Shown here piece by piece: positions 5,638 to 5,876 of a stretch of 5,876 nucleotides of DNA (position 1 is its first letter; each line of letters starts with the position of its first letter). The notes beneath the pieces are model-generated. The model did not search any database, had not been told where the DNA came from, and worked only from the letters and a program-made list of their open reading frames with translations. Made by a program: the position numbers and the translations under genes. The stretch spans positions 1-5,876 of the forward strand of contig CAYSDH010000115.1 in the NCBI GenBank assembly GCA_964429805.1. Reading direction: 5' to 3'. Origin of the DNA: CAYSDH01 sp964429805. GTDB taxonomy: Bacteria; Bacteroidota; Bacteroidia; Flavobacteriales_D; JABDKJ01.

Positions 5638-5876
5638 AGATATGTTACTCAGACACCCTCAAAAATATGATGTAATTGTCAGGTTTAATATGAAGCCAGG
5701 TGCCATGGATTACTTTAAAAGAATTGGTGTGTTGCATAGGACGAGTTTAGGAGGTAAAGGCTGGGCTGGTCGAGGAAATTTATTATGAAAATCTGAACAA
5801 GGTGTTATGAACTTGGGAATTCAGTCTAATGTCCACTTGTTTAACCCTTGGATAAATAGTTTTAAATTGGTCAACT
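5638..5876 (+). pseudogene. Broken 3' gene fragment next to the IS, resembling an Rhs-type polymorphic toxin tip; interrupted by TGA and cut by the window end
   Basis: From the IS right end, one frame reads as protein-like sequence. It includes KYDVIVRFNMKPGAMDYFKR, then IGVLHRTSLGGKGWAGRGNLL, then an in-frame TGA at 5786-5788. The same frame then continues as KSEQGVMNLGIQSN and FNPWINSFKLVN to the window end with no further stop. The style (RFNxKPGA, IGV, GKGW, then G-x-x-N-x-G-I and F-N-x-x-I-x-S-F) reminds me of the last 60-80 residues of Rhs/polymorphic toxin proteins in Bacteroidota. That assignment is from memory of the pattern and is tentative. An ATG at 5642 could begin a 48-residue ORF, but the frame continues beyond its stop in the same style, so I read it as a decayed gene whose 5' part is missing at the IS junction. 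The left flank of the IS shows no matching first half. Confidence 0.5.

Noticed and set aside
5642..5788. Stand-alone 48-residue gene starting at ATG 5642
   Set aside because: The same frame keeps its protein-like character beyond the TGA, and the ATG lies only 4 bases from the IS end, so a broken larger gene is the better reading.

Overview
The window looks like a piece of a Bacteroidota chromosome, most likely a marine or free-living member of the Flavobacteriales. This is inferred from protein families only: a C-terminal gliding-motility/type IX secretion (T9SS) type B sorting domain, an SBBP beta-propeller protein with a dockerin-like tail, an HTTM-DCC fusion protein, and a perfect TAnnTTTG box, the typical Bacteroidota -7 promoter element. 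No rRNA, tRNA or CRISPR array was seen.

Layout, all genes on the + strand. (1) 2-247: 3' end of a large secreted or surface protein, of which only the type B T9SS sorting domain is visible. (2) 248-462: intergenic, with an imperfect hairpin and a TAnnTTTG box just upstream of the next start codon. (3) 463-2669: a two-gene operon with a 4-base ATGA overlap. It encodes a membrane-anchored protein of unknown function and a polytopic HTTM-like membrane protein fused to a C-terminal DCC1-like thiol-disulfide oxidoreductase domain. (4) 2670-2887: intergenic, rich in dyads, with a plausible terminator. (5) 2888-4594: an exported seven-repeat SBBP propeller ending in two dockerin-like calcium loops. 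(6) 4624-5637: an IS1595-family insertion sequence of about 1,014 bp with imperfect terminal inverted repeats, a complete-looking transposase and a hairpin over its start codon. (7) 5638-5876: directly against the right IS end, a broken 3' gene fragment. It has an in-frame TGA and resembles the C-terminal tips of Rhs-type polymorphic toxins.

The two-gene operon is the most likely functional unit that is poorly described. The overlapping start, the shared membrane location and the redox domain suggest that the two proteins act together at the cytoplasmic membrane, but the substrate is unknown. The IS and the broken fragment mark a rearranged accessory junction: no target-site duplication is visible, and the left flank does not hold the other half of the gene found on the right.
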